Positions 1 to 12,334 of a stretch of DNA of 64,000 bases are shown piece after piece; positions within the stretch are counted from its first letter, which is position 1, and every line of letters begins with the position of its first letter. Both the position numbers and the translations under genes were made by a program. This stretch comes from Tillandsia leiboldiana (taxonomy: Eukaryota > Streptophyta > Magnoliopsida > Poales > Bromeliaceae): NCBI GenBank assembly GCA_029204045.2, contig CM055075.1, positions 27,514,613 through 27,578,612 of the forward strand. Direction: 5' to 3'. The notes below the pieces were generated by a model that made no database searches, was not told where the DNA came from, and saw only the letters and a list, made by a program, of their open reading frames with translations.

Positions 1-3000
1 GCAAACAGCAATCGACAAGGACCCTCATAATTTCCCGATCCTGTGTTCCGACAAAAAAGAAATTAGAGGCACAATACCAATAGAGTGAATAACCGACAAG
101 GGTTGATTATAAGGGGAAAAAAATTAAAAGAAAAAAGTGCATATATACCTGCTTCCCAGAAAGATCCAGTCTCAGGAGCTTCTCGAAAGCATCAACATAG
201 TCTTCTCCGCTCATAATTATGCAAAAGATTGCCCGTCGTAGGTCAGTATTCATCCTCTGAGCGGCCGCAAGCTGAACCAACTTTTGTGCTTCCAAAACCT
301 CCATGTTGATTGTAGTTGCCATATCATCGATATTTTCCGTCGTGGGAGCTACATCCCCGGACAACCACCACTGCCCTTTCTTCTCTGGGTCGAGGAGTTT
401 GCTCCACTTGAGCCCACGCAAGAGGATATCTTCTGCTCTTAGCTGCAGAAACCGAAAGAATCATTTGTAGTGTTTTTGCCCTAAAGATGAAATTTCACAT
501 CCAACTAGTTCTAGAAGAGGCTGCACAGTATTATTCTAGACCATTAATTTGCGCCAAAAATGGTATCAAGTACCTAAGAGTTCGAGCAACATTTTGAAAA
601 AAAAAATAAAAAAAAGCGGGCCAGAAGCAAAATATGAAGAATTGGACTCGGATTTACTTGGACTATTCATGATACAGTGAAAAGAAATTTAAGATGAAAA
701 GTAACAAATTATTGATCGCATGGACCTTTTGTAGCCATTTCTTCAACCGTGTATGATGCGAGGGTTCCTCTTTAGGCCTTCTTTTGTTGTTCTTAATATC
801 ACAAATTGTCTCGAGCATGAATTCCATCTGCACATAAGTTAAGCCAGAAAATTATGAACAAGTTTCAGAGAAGCAGCAGTTTGAAAAAAGGAGTAGAGAT
901 ATAAGGAGATTACTCTTTTACTATTTATGTTCAGATTCCCGTCTTGTTTGCCTTCAGAATAAGATTTCAACACATTTACTCTATTCTGATTGCTAAGGAC
1001 AAAATCTTTCATGGCGCTAGGATCATCACCCCTGAGTTTCATTCCGCAACCTGTTCAGGTCAAAAGAAAACTATTTACAGCCTTTACAAGTCTAGTTTAG
1101 GTTATATCAAGAGGAGATCATAACCAATACTGAAATTTCAAGTTACAGCGACAATCGTGAACCAAAGTTATCAAGAACATACACTGTAAGATAGTCACGA
1201 TTGTAGCGACATCCAACTCCGTCAACCGCTCACTCAACTCCGAAAGGAGGTCATATATAAGATCACTGCACACAAGGCCAAAGGGATGTTAGAAAAGGGA
1301 AAAGGAAAAGGATAGCTCAAATATCACATATTCAAAAGCAAAGAATCTAGTTGTACCGAGTACAACCGATATTGATTCCTCGCGAGTAGGCATACGGACA
1401 TATAACTAAAAAATAGGCAGCCAAAGAAAAATAGTAGTTGTGTCGTCAAACCTCGAACAAGCACCAAATATGCACAAATATGACAATAGTAAGGTGAGAT
1501 TCCGCAAAGATAGGCTGTCTTCCTTCGAGTATTCATCCTAAAAGACAAATGGAAGAGCGAATCAGGAAAAGTTCGAAACTTATTTTTTCGAAAAACCATT
1601 GAAAGTCATAATAGCTGTAAATACTCAAAACAGAGGTTGATGATTATCATGGTACGTTTCAGCTATACCTCGAATGATTTAGCAAGGGAAGCAAGGAGCT
1701 TCGCGCTGAAGTCAACCCCGACTAAACATGCCATACCTGAAACAAAAGCTGCAAATACAGCTGCGTACCTACAGAGAGAAAAAAGTATCCGTGTTATTGC
1801 TATGATTGCAAACTGGGTATACTAGCTACTAGTCTGGTAAGAAATACTTGATACAATGAATAGAAGCATTTCCTCGTGAATGAAAGAAAAATCATATCAT
1901 CTAATAATTTGATCAAAGAGATTTAGTGACTCGTGTAATTATTAAATAACTTTATGATTAAATAAAAAAAACCAGACCAATACACAAATTATATGAACAA
2001 TATCAACAGATTACATCTTGAATCACTTTGGTAATCTAGCACCACACTTTAGAAGACGCTAAGGTTGTAAACAGAAAACTAGATTAACACATGCAACACT
2101 CTAAATAAAGGATGGTACGGGGCCTCAGAGGTTGCAAAAACAAAAGATGGTGTTCTGAGTATTTTAAAGCATGCATTCTATCCAAATAACGGATATTTTC
2201 CTCTACTTCTATACAAAGTACATAAAACTTTGATTACAAAACAAGTTTGTAAGGTGATTATCTTCTACACCAGAAATACCTACAGAATGCATGAGTACTT
2301 GAAAAAAAGTCATAGAAAGAATTATCAAGATCTTAAGCACAATGCAACCCCAATAAGCAACTAGAGGTCCAAAGTTCAAGTTCCTTTCACATATTCTGCA
2401 TTTCCGATGTAGGATTAACAACAAATTACGTTTGGGAAAGTAGGTTTCCAAACTGCAGATAAGAACGCTAAGATCCAGTAAACCATTTAGAAGCCACAAT
2501 GTTCAAAATAGCACCTAAATTGCTACATGATTGCTAACGCGCTGTTATCTCTAACAGTACTTCTTCAAGTGAAAGCTAAATCAAGAATTTTCAGATGATG
2601 TTTCCGTGACGTGAGACTAGAACATGTAAAAACAATGAAGCCTGAATTTCAGGCAATAATAAGAAGATAGAAGAGCTCTCTCACTGTTCATTGCCACGGG
2701 GTCCGCCAGAACAAGAAGCGACAACCTCATCGCCAATTACCTGACAGCCAACACTGCGAGAAACTGACTGTAGAAAAATCAACAGCAATGCAACAAGTGG
2801 ATAAAGCCTAAAAGAAAACAATCAGAAGCAGGACGATCGATTTTTACTCGAAAAATTGTAGCAACTTCTTCTGTGATAGATTCCACATTCGACTCGGAGA
2901 GCCTGTTCAAAAGCCCTGCAATGAATCATACAATTGCAACAACTCAGACACACCAAATTAATCAAGGGACAAGGATCGAAAGGAGCTGCGAGAGACGCGA

Positions 3001-3823
3001 AACCTCTAACTCTCCGGCGAATTTGAGAAATCTCTTCCGACTCGGCATTCGCACAAGCTCGCAAATGCGGGGCCACATACTTCACCTTCCCCTCCACCGC
3101 GCGAGGCTCTTCGATAATCTCCGCGTCCGACGCTCCGGCAATCACCTCGTCAGCAATCTCACTCTCTCGCCGCTTCTTCTTTTTCTTCGATTTCATCTTC
3201 TTATCCGACCTAAGAAGCTTCTCACCGCCACCATCATCTTCTACGCCGTCGGCGTTATCGACGGAGTCCTCAGCCGGATCGAGATCTTCGAAGAGCATGT
3301 TTAGCCCATCGTCCAGACCGCCCAATCTCCCATCCTTCACCTTGAGCTTCTTCGCCAGCCTCCTCTCCAATTCAACATCCTCCTCCGCGCCGCCTGCTGC
3401 CCGCCCCATATCCATTCTCAGAAACTCCTGAAACTTGGAATTTGATTTACTCTCCACAACATTCTTCCTCCTCTTCCTCTTCTTCAAAGAATCCGGTTTT
3501 CTTCTGAAAAATTTCGTCTCCGCAACACCGCAATTCGGATCGTTCTTCTTACTCCCCTAATTTGCAAGCAATTTCATCAGATCACGAAAGATACAAGAAG
3601 GAAAAAAAAAAAAAGAAAAAAAAAGAAAAAGGAAATTTGAGAACCTGGTGGTGCTGAATCCAAGAGAGAAATCGATTCCTGCACTTCTCCGAACGCGCCT
3701 CCTTCCGCTTCTCCCTGCGAGATTTTGCTTCGACTTTTTCTGGGACAGAAAATGTTCGATAGCCGAATCAGATGAGAAAAAAACGAAAGATTTATATATC
3801 TTTTGCAGCGATTGCATACCCAT
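1..3823 (-). CDS. NOM1: NOM1/SGD1-like nucleolar MIF4G-domain protein (5' part, truncated by window edge)
   Basis: Twelve coding exons join in phase: 3823-3820, 3739-3645, 3556-3004, 2915-2848, 2767-2685, 1768-1669, 1537-1452, 1265-1183, 1050-914, 827-726, 442-149 and 40-1 (continues off the left edge); about 548 codons are visible. The first coding exon is only ATGG. The N-terminus is lysine/arginine-rich with acidic stretches and a KKKKKRR-type nuclear/nucleolar signal. It is followed by KYVAPHLR and QIRRRVRG, which lead into the MIF4G domain (GLLNRLSESNVESIT near residue 217, then GMACLVGVDFSAKLLASLAK and CGMKLRGDDPSAM). This order matches yeast Sgd1 and human NOM1, which act in 18S rRNA maturation and bind a DEAD-box helicase. 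The MA3 domain expected next would lie outside the window. The role is inferred from the family; the exon chain is read directly. Confidence 0.88.
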
Positions 3824-4059
3824 GATTGAAACTTTAGCTTAATCACGCAGCTTCTGATTGCTAGAAAACGAATTGAATTCTCCGCATAAACCCTAGAAAA
3901 GATATGAATCACTCAAAAAAAAAAAAATTAAAAAAAAAAGGGAAAAAATTCAAAAGAAAAGCTGATTAAATCTACTAAAATTACCCAAAAATGATAATGA
4001 TATAAGAAGAAAAATTAGGATGGAAAAATTAGGAGGCGACAAGGAATCGTAGTCTAAAT

Positions 4060-4112
4060 CGATTTGGGCTTTAGGGTTTTAAACTTGTGGGCTGCAATTG
4101 AATTGGGCCGGT
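4060..4112 (-). promoter_or_regulatory. telo-box plus site II cluster upstream of the NOM1-like gene
   Basis: About 240-290 bp upstream of the NOM1-like start codon lie one AAACCCTAA-type telo-box (read on the minus strand at about 4071-4080) and TGGGCT/TGGGCC site II elements at about 4065, 4087 and 4104. This pairing is the known signature of plant ribosomal-protein and ribosome-biogenesis promoters, which fits a nucleolar product. No clear TATA box is seen. Confidence 0.55.
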
Positions 4113-4739
4113 TACGTTTGGGATGCTGGATTAGGCTAAACGGGTATGATATTTTTTCGGTGTTTTTTTTGTCCATACCCGAAAATGGAACACGAATATG
4201 AATATATTATATTATATATAGCTAGACTTGAATACTATTAATAGTATCAAGTTATTAATACCGACAAATTTGCTCGAAACCTTCTTAGAAATCCTAAATC
4301 TTATCAACAGAAAATTCCCCTATTATATGTTACTAACCTTTCTAGCTCCAATTCCTACAGTATTCAAGCTCCCAAAATATATCCATTCCAAACCCAACAA
4401 TCGTATTAAGATTCAACTCAGCTCCAACCTATATATATACAAATCTCTCCAAACAGTTAAAATCAAACCATTTGGACATGAAAAGAAAAGAGATAACACC
4501 AAGAACAAAAAGATCGAAACTTTACCACATCCGAAGAGCTACTTATGAACAAAGAACAATTTTTTTTACCGATCCAATGTTGTTAAGAAAGATTTGAAGC
4601 GTATTGCCACATGTTATAGATTTACTCGAAAAGGATTGAGCTTTACAACATTGAACACAAGCTCATCAACGCAATAAAAAATCAAAAATCCCCAATTTAA
4701 GAGACAAATCACAAATAACGAGAAATTAAGTAGAAACCC
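4113..4739. other. non-coding spacer upstream of the NOM1-like gene
   Basis: AT-rich DNA with no convincing coding exon. A fragment near 4219-4260 (GACTTGAATACTATTAATAG) resembles the end of the fold-back family C found elsewhere in the window. Confidence 0.4.
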
Positions 4740-4874
4740 TAATTCCAGCAACACAGATCGAAATCGCGCGAGAGAAGAAGAGAAGGATCGGTACCTCGAG
4801 GGATGCAAGAAACCCTAATGCGTGCGAAGCTGAGAGAGAAGGGAAGGAGTAAAACCCTAGAAAGGGCCAAAAGG

Positions 4875-4916
<42 letters not shown>

Positions 4917-4990
4917 AAGAGGGGTCGGGACTCGGGAGGGGAACGACAGGGGCGTGTCGTGCGCATCCCTAGCGATGGAGAGACTTTTGC
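4740..4990 (-). promoter_or_regulatory. orphan 5'UTR-like block with (GA)n and a splice-donor-like site
   Basis: Read on the minus strand, this block shows a CT-rich initiator-like tract (GA repeat at 4877-4912), two AAACCCTA/AACCCTAA motifs, then CTCGAG followed by GTACCG, a plausible 5' splice donor near 4796. It resembles the transcribed leader of a plant gene. It could be a distal non-coding first exon of the NOM1-like gene or the remains of another promoter. No acceptor was proved. Confidence 0.3.
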
Positions 4991-5181
4991 ATGGACCGAG
5001 TGTATAAGTACAATTCAAACGCCGCACCACACATTAGATTATTGCGTAGACCAGGTGTATAAGCATATTTACCACATTTATAAGTTTTATAATTTAGAAC
5101 ATAAATATATTTTGGATACCAAAATGTAGATCTGGAAGATCATTTATGTACTGGTAAATACAAAAAATCTAATAATTAAAA

Positions 5182-5353
5182 GAGCAATGCTACATGTACA
5201 CCCCGAAGGGGTGTACATTATACATCTCCACCATTTTAATGGTGGCAATATATTTTACGGGTCACATCAAGTGACCCATCATCACATCCCCACCCTTAGA
5301 TGGATGGGGGTGTGAGATGTACACCCCTTACGGGTGTACACATAGCATTTTCC
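5182..5353. mobile_element. family A palindromic MITE, copy 1
   Basis: 172 bp element running from GAGCAATGCTACATGTACAC to GGGTGTACACATAGCATTTTCC, so the ends are imperfect inverted repeats. It is flanked by a perfect 9-bp direct repeat TAATTAAAA (5173-5181 and 5354-5362). The interior also folds (GGGTCACATC / GTGACCC and CCACC / GGTGG pairs). A 9-bp duplication points to mobilisation by a Mutator-type transposase. Confidence 0.85.
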
Positions 5354-6517
5354 TAATTAAAATGCTCCAACGTGATTGTATACGATCTCGCTAGAAAGGA
5401 ATAATATAATTTTAAAAAATTATAATTTAAATTTACTGGCTGTAGCTAAAAAAATTAACCGTTTGATAAATCAGTAAAAAAAGATGTTTAACAAAAATTT
5501 ATTTTATTGTTTTTTTTTCTTTCTACTTATATTTTTTGACCCAGATGCGTCGTACTCGTAATTAAATTTATTTTACTTAATAAATAAAATGAATAGCATG
5601 TTATTTTTTATTTTTTAAAAAAAAATTATTAGAACTGACAAAAAAAAATTATATTAATAATTTATAAGGACAGTAATATAATTTATTAAATATATTTATA
5701 TTTGACGGGATTAATACTTCAAAGTCATACATTTTAAAAACGTTGTGCTTGTAAGTTGAATAACAATGCTTTCTGTATTGTTGATTTTTTTCAATTACTT
5801 AATACAAACGTAGTAGGTTTTCAGAATTTGTGATCATTTTACAAATAATTTTCAAATATTGTAAATCACAACTAATAAATTAATTTTTAATTTTTCAGAA
5901 AAATGTTAATTATCAAACATCAAGTGAGTTGTATGATACATAGAGGTACACCTGGTGCAGTCATTAATTTATTTTTTTAAGTGAAAGATATCACGGTACC
6001 CTATAAAAATTTACTAATAATATAAAATAATTAGATTTCGAATTTGAAGTTCATACACCATCATATTTTTTATTATATACTAACTATCATATTCTTATCT
6101 ATCGTTCTAATGCAAATGGTAAAGAGTTTAATGGTTAGTATTCGAGACCCGAGTTTGAAACTTAGTTGCTTCATATTTTTAGCTAAATTTATTTTAAAAA
6201 TAAACAAATCAGATAGTATGCCACCTACGTTGTTAATTTGTATGGTTAATAATTATTGTGTGTATTTAATGTCGTGTCTCAAAAATTTATATAAGATAGT
6301 GCAAATCACATTTAATGGTAAAAAAAATTAGAAAAAAAAAACTGATGCACAAATAGGTGAAGTCTTGTTGTAGTGAGTTACAACTTTTTCTGTATTTAAA
6401 AATTAGATATTTAAGAACTAAATTGAAACTAAAAGACAAATTGAAATCCACTAAAATTCATGATGCACAATTATACAGATACAATAGTTTTTGCTTTAGA
6501 ATAATAATAATAATAAT

Positions 6518-6583
<66 letters not shown>

Positions 6584-7009
6584 AAAGCTCGTAAAAATTT
6601 TGTTGGGAATCTGGTATTCTTTCGGTATTAGATTTTGTAAATTCGTAATATGCTCATGTATCACTTGGTGTTGAGATTTCGTAACGAAAATATTACATTA
6701 AATTTTTACCATAAACCCACCTCTTCAATAAAAATTAAACCAATACAACCACACAAAAGAAGAAATAGCAAACAAAAAATACGAATAAAATAAAATTCAT
6801 TAACTAAAAAAAAAATTATACCTACTCATCCCTCTTTCTAAATTTTTCTCATCCTTCTCTCGTCTTTGTAAACCCAGGATCTCTCTTTTCTCTCTCACAT
6901 GCTAATCTCTTTTTTCTCTCTCACGTGCATCCGTACACAAGGTGCATGCAACCTATATATATGGCTTTTCTTAAAATACCGTTCACATGAAGAGTCTCAT
7001 CCTTATTTA

Positions 7010-7076
<67 letters not shown>

Positions 7077-7540
7077 TCCAGCTACTTATACTCTTGTGAG
7101 TAAAACTTTTCCGTACTCATAAATTTTCGGCTTTTGGATTAAGAAATGTACCGTTATGATTATAGTAGTCCTTCAAATTTATACTATTTCACCAACAACC
7201 CATTAAACCCTAGGGGATCACTATCATCCTAATCGCACATTCCTTCGTCTAGGGGCAAAAACGTTATGAGTACAAAAAAATTTATACTCATAAAAGTATA
7301 GTAGCCCTACGCTAATTAATATTTAAAAATTCTATTCTAATTAATATTTAAATCTTCATTAATTTATCTCCAACAAATTTAAATATTAATTCTAATCCAA
7401 TTACGATTTAATTACAAATCTAACTAAATCCTAACAAGTTTGGTATTTTGAATGTAATACCGAAAGTTCAAGTTTCATAATGAAACAGGATAATAAGTGT
7501 AGGAACTAGTAGTGCAAGTTAACCATACAGAATTCGATCT
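5354..7540. other. AT-rich intergenic spacer with microsatellites and a degenerate MITE
   Basis: No gene is supported. Contents are (TAA)n/(TA)n at about 6500-6578, (TA)n then (GA)n at 7014-7076, and an inverted-repeat element at about 7075-7312. That element's ends (GCTACTTATACTCTTGTGAG and the complementary CTCATAAAAGTATAGTAGC) place it near fold-back family C. Reading frames rich in Tyr-Ile here are products of the (TA)n tract. Confidence 0.6.
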
Positions 7541-8240
7541 GGACAAGAACTATACCATGTTTCTACTGCTCATTTCATATCCATTTGAAGCTCCAGGGAT
7601 TCCCATTCCTGCGACCAAATCCCCAAAATGAACAACAACAACAACAACAACAACAACATAAAGCATTATGTAAAGCAGTAGTTTCCTGTGAAAAGATACA
7701 CTATAGTTTGGCTCCGTATGGATCGCGATTGGCGAAATTAATAAAATATTAGTACATTTTTGCATAATTTGGAAGAACTAGATGCAAGAAAATATTTCAG
7801 CAGAAGTTAAAAGGTTCCAGAATTCACAACAAGCACGAAGCAATCTTTTGCAAGGCAAATAAGATTCGGTAGCTTCACTGAGGCTTTGACAAACAAAGAG
7901 AATAAGAGAAAGAATAGTCACCATACATATAACATCGCGTAATTCACATATTCTAAATGTATTATTCTGTGACGGGAAAAGTTACTACACCCGCATAATA
8001 CAACAAACTGCTTAAGGATTTACAGAGGATAAAACTTCTGTACACGTAAAAGCATAAGCAGCAAAATCAGCTTCTTAAAGTAAAGAGGATACAAGAGTAA
8101 TCACCCCTATAGTTAAAGCTGCAGCATAGCACAATCGCAAGTGAGGTTTTGGAGTTAAATAAATACTTTGATGCTTTTTCGACCTGTTTGTTCTAGGAAT
8201 AGGGGAAGCCACTAGCTGTTGTGATGATGTTAGAAGGGAC
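7541..8240 (-). other. 3' flank of the NRAMP gene
   Basis: This follows the NRAMP stop codon and probably contains the 3'UTR. A (TTG)n-type trinucleotide repeat sits at 7625-7660. A short in-frame stretch at 7557-7611 on the minus strand follows an acceptor-like CGCAG, but no partner exon could be found, so it is not called as a gene. Confidence 0.4.
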
Positions 8241-11052
8241 TTATGAACTCTTGCTCACCGCTGATACAACCCGCTTATACAGCAGGCTATCTCGTAGTAC
8301 GAGATAGATGACGAACACCACATAGATGGCTAAGGCGACAGAGAGAGAGGAACTGAGCAATGTGCCGTGAACTTCTTCAGTAAAGAATGCCAGCAAAAGA
8401 TAGCCATTGATGATTATTAGAAAGACCACGACAATCCAACTTACCACCTGAAAAAGAAGCCAAGATGGATTGGTGAAGGCGAATAGAGAGACCGGTTCAT
8501 AACTTAACGAGAAAGCAGAAACTGCACGAACGTATTTTCACAATAAAACATTAGTTCTAGTAAGTGATCGAAAACTTACTTTGGTAATAGAACCAATCTT
8601 AAAGTGCCCCATTACTTGTTCCTTCGAGACCAGAGCGATAAGTGGAATGAGGGCAAACGGTATTTGGACAGACTGAAGCACATTAAGTGATTCATTCAGC
8701 GCATCCATGGTAGGACCCCCAGTGTCAAAAAACAAGGCCACAATCATAGTGGGAACTATAGCGAAACTTCTTGTGATTAATGCGCGAACCCACTTCTTCA
8801 AACGAAGATTCAGGAAGCCTCCCATGACAAACTGTCCAGCATAGGTGCCAGTGATTGTGCTGCTTTGCCCAGACGCTAACAGCCCAATACCCCATATATA
8901 AAGAATAGGGAACAGCCGGCGCCCGTATTTCTCTTGCAGAAACTGCCCCGCATTCTCCAAACCTAGAGTATCAGCTTCTTTGGACCCATAAAACCCCTTT
9001 GCAAAAACCGTCGTGACACACATATTGATTATGAAGGAAATAAAGAGTGCTAGAGTAGACTCTATGGAATAATATCTCATCGCTTCTCTAACACGAGTTT
9101 TCTTTCTAATGTCAACCTTTCTCGACTGTACAAGAGCAGAATGCAAGAAAACATTGTGAGGCATAATTATACAGCCCACAACCCCCACCGCCTGCCTTAT
9201 GGTTTTGGAGGTCAATTTTGGGACTAGCATTCCTGAAGAGTAAAGGAAATCAGTACTAAATGTACAAAGTTCTAATATTGGCTTAAGAAATGCAATAAGC
9301 TAAACGGAGAAGAAGAGTCAATTAACGAAAGAAAGATCTACCTATGAGAAGTTCTTTTCCGCTGGGTGCGGTTTCACCAAACATAATCGCAAACGATATA
9401 GCCATTGTAGCAATAAGAACACCGAAAAATGCCTCTAATTTCCTCACACCGTAGTTCTCAAGGAAGAGGAAGATGAAGCTGTCAAGAAAGGAAATGGCCA
9501 AAGAGTTGAAACAGAGTCATCCAAAGTTTTCCATAGATTACATCAACAAGGATAAATATAGTTTCAAACATATATCGTCTTGAGGCAAGCTGAACTAATA
9601 TTGTTGAAACATGTTTTTGATTGGATAATTAATCGTTTCTCTTTTGTCAGTAGTATCATTAGTACTAAAGTTTCTTACAGTCAACAAGTACAAAACTGAG
9701 TAAACAGCCAATTCAGGACACTTCAAAATTAATTTCAGTTCCTTGAACTAAGATAACTTGATATGCAAAGGCGACTGGTAGGTTACACAGTGATGACCTA
9801 GCGACCTACCGAAACTACCGGATAGATCTCTTTAACCAATTATCTTTCTTCCCACAAATTATTGAACTCAATAATTTGCATCAGTGAGAAGTCTGAGTCT
9901 TCCAGAAGCCCCTTTACTGTAATTATCAGAAAATTTTAATACAGCTGATGAACTGTTGTTCTATCACCAACATTCAGATTAGCCAAATTTTATAAGATGG
10001 AAGTGAAAGGAATTCAATACAAAGATGATAATTTTATTCACCAATTTGGAAGCCAAAGTCACTATATTTTTCTCTTTTTTTTCTTAATAATTTATGTTAA
10101 TTGATAAGTTTTTGTCTGGTTTAATAAGTCTGCTATTCATAACACAGATGCTGACAACAAAATTATAATACCATGAATGATTCAAACATTTTTTAAAATA
10201 ATTGAAGAGCTATACAACTTATTTATTTCCATAATGTATAAAATGGTTTTGGTTGTTTGGACTTTTTCTTCCTCTGAAAATGAAAAGAGACAATATAATC
10301 AGATGAAACAATAGAAATTAGAGTAATCCGATTGGAATCAATATATATATATATATAAAAACAAATCAAACAGTTCAAATAAAAAACTCGAATCAGTATA
10401 ATACAAATTCGAATTCGCAAGTATTATAAATTAGAGCGATCTAAATCGATGGAAGGGTCGTAATATACCAATCGAGCGCGGTGATGACGACCCCGGCCCA
10501 GAGCGGGATCGTGCCGCCGCTGAGTATCTTGATGGCGATGGCGCTGCCGATGACCTCCTGGATATCGGCGCCGATGAGGGCGAGCTCGGCCATGAGCCAC
10601 AGCGCCACGCGCGCCCAGGGCGGGTACTCGTCGCGGCACAGCTCCGCGAGGTGGCGCCCCGTCGCGACGCCGAGGCGCGCCGAGAGGAGCTGGATCAGGA
10701 GCCCCATCACCGTCGCCCACAGGAGGAGCCACAGGAGCGAGTACCCCGCGATCGCCCCCGCTTGGAGATCGCCCTCGAGGTTCCCCGGGTCGAGGAACGC
10801 GATGGACATCAGGAACCCCGGCCCCGTGAACCGCCACAGCTTCCGCCACGAGAACGGCGGCAGCCCCGCCGCCGCCTCCTCCACCTCAGCCCCCTCCCCC
10901 TCCCCCTCCCCCTCCTCATCGTCGGAGATCGAGATCGCGACCTTCTCGTCCGATTCGTACGCGCGCTCCTCCTCGGAGTTGTCGTCGTCGGGGGATCGCG
11001 GCGGGAGGAGCTTCTCCTCGGCCTCCTGCGAGGGCGACGCCATGGACGCCAT
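8241..11052 (-). CDS. NRAMP: NRAMP-family divalent metal transporter (NRAMP2/3/4-like)
   Basis: Four exons join in phase: 11052-10469, 9478-9342, 9232-8580 and 8447-8241, giving 526 aa, the usual length for plant NRAMPs. The first two in-frame ATGs (MASMAS) are both at the start. The N-terminus is acidic, with an EEKLLP dileucine-like motif and an EGEGEGEG run encoded by a simple repeat. Transmembrane segment 1 carries DPGN (FLDPGNLEGDLQAG) and segment 6 carries MPHN (GCIIMPHNVFLHSALV); in the family these residues bind the metal ion. The Cys three residues before Met is typical of the plant subgroup that includes Arabidopsis NRAMP2-5. About twelve hydrophobic segments are visible. By family it moves Fe/Mn-type divalent ions with protons, probably at an endomembrane or tonoplast; the location is inferred. 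Exon 1 is strongly GC-rich, exons 2-4 are not. Confidence 0.93.
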
Positions 11053-11239
11053 GGACGAGCTCGGGGGAGGCGAAGGAGGAGTACGAAGAGAGAGAGAGTG
11101 ACTGCGTTTATTTTCTTTTTGGGGGAAAGTACCTAACGGTGAGTGAGAAAGTGCTTATAATAACCGGAGAGTGAACATACGGATCCGTTTCCCTTTTTAA
11201 GTACCACAGTCGTGAAATTTCCCTCTAACTTCCAATGGC

Positions 11240-11290
11240 GGGAAGATAAGGCAACCGTGCCACGTGCCGCCATGTGGTGGCACGAATTAA
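11240..11290. promoter_or_regulatory. G-box within a palindrome upstream of NRAMP
   Basis: CACGTG at 11261-11266 lies inside a GTGCCACGTG...CATGTGGTGGCAC inverted repeat about 210 bp upstream of the NRAMP start. G-box/E-box sites are bound by bHLH and bZIP factors, and bHLH factors control iron genes in plants. A functional role here is inference. Confidence 0.35.
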
Positions 11291-11394
11291 CTTGATTTAC
11301 ACGGCTTTGCGGGGAATAGTTACTGTACAATTGTATTGAGTCCCCTCAACTACGAAATATTTTTAAACAGCACCCAATTTCTCAGCCTCGATAA

Positions 11395-11558
11395 GGGCCC
11401 GTTTGATTTCTTAGAAACGGTAGAAAATTATTTTCTCATGAGATAACAGAAATTTATTCTTTTTTTAGCTTTTGTTGTTTGATTCGACGGAAAAAATATT
11501 GAAAAATATCTTTTTATTTCTAATTAGATACAAATTTTAAATTTTAGTATATAAATAC

Positions 11559-11624
<66 letters not shown>

Positions 11625-12331
11625 TAAGATAAGAAGAGAGACGGCAGATTAAAAAGTTACACGTCACGACAATACGATCACGACAGCGACATATTTAAAA
11701 TGTGAAGATAGTAATAAAATGCCAATATATAAAAAAATTTTGTTGTCATAGAAAAATATTTTATTTAGAAAGATGATAGAAATGAAAATTATTCTATTAT
11801 ATAGAGTTGGGCTGGAATGCTATTGATAGCACCAACCCAATTTTGCCACCCATTTTTTAGTTTTTAGATCGCATTGAGATTTGTGCATGCTCTTTAATGA
11901 AAAAGAAAAGCTTTTTACTTTTTACTTTTTCTTTTTACTTTTTCTTTTTTCTCTTTTTCATTAAAGAGCATGCACAAATCTCAATGCGATCTAAAGGCTA
12001 AAAAATGGGTGGCAAAGTTGGGTTGGTGCTATCAATAGCATTCCAGCCCAACTCCTATTATATATATATATATTGTTTGGAGAAAGATATTATGGGTGGA
12101 AGATGGTTGAGATGATGAATTTGTTGGTACAAATACATCAATATGTTAAAAAAGAGATTTTTTTTTACTCCTCAAATTATTTGTAAGAAAAAAAATTCAA
12201 AAGTGAAAAAAAAAAAATCCATAAAACATAAAAAAAAAATAAAAAAAAATTTATTCAAACCAAACACAAAAATAAACATTTTCCGGTCTGAAAAAAAAAT
12301 TAAAATACCTTTCAAGGAACCAAACCAACCC
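11395..12331. mobile_element. Harbinger/Tourist-like non-autonomous element (with a nested fold-back)
   Basis: The ends GGGCCCGTTTGATTTC and GGAACCAAACCAACCC are imperfect inverted repeats of the GGG..GTTTG type seen in PIF/Harbinger elements. They are flanked by TAA direct repeats (11392-11394 and 12332-12334). No coding capacity. It contains (TA)n at 11563-11617 and the fold-back element at 11804-12054, which must have inserted later. Confidence 0.6.
11804..12054. mobile_element. near-perfect fold-back element
   Basis: The left arm begins GAGTTGGGCTGGAATGC and the right arm ends with its exact complement, GCATTCCAGCCCAACTC. The arms are about 100 bp each and nearly perfect, around a CTTTTTACTTTTT-rich loop. 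Flanks are 10-bp direct repeats CTATTATATA (11794-11803 and 12055-12064). The GCTGGAATGCTATTGATAGCACC end relates it to family C. Confidence 0.85.
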
Positions 12332-12334
12332 TAA

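Noticed and set aside
2209..2499. Minus-strand frame of 96 codons inside the NOM1-like gene
   Set aside because: It lies within the intron between exons 2767-2685 and 1768-1669; no family motif, and the flanking exons join in phase without it.
6357..7099. Frames with YIYIYI runs here and at 34286, 48587, 50219, 52504, 56075 and 57945
   Set aside because: They are translations of (TA)n microsatellites and MITE ends, not genes.
7550..7765. Minus-strand frame ending GIPGASNGYEMSSRNMV after an acceptor-like CGCAG
   Set aside because: It looks mildly protein-like, but no donor exon or related protein could be recognised and the NRAMP gene already ends at 8241.
10424..11136. Long open frames on both strands over NRAMP exon 1
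   Set aside because: They are GC-rich shadow frames of the NRAMP N-terminus, with Arg/Pro-rich translations and no domain.
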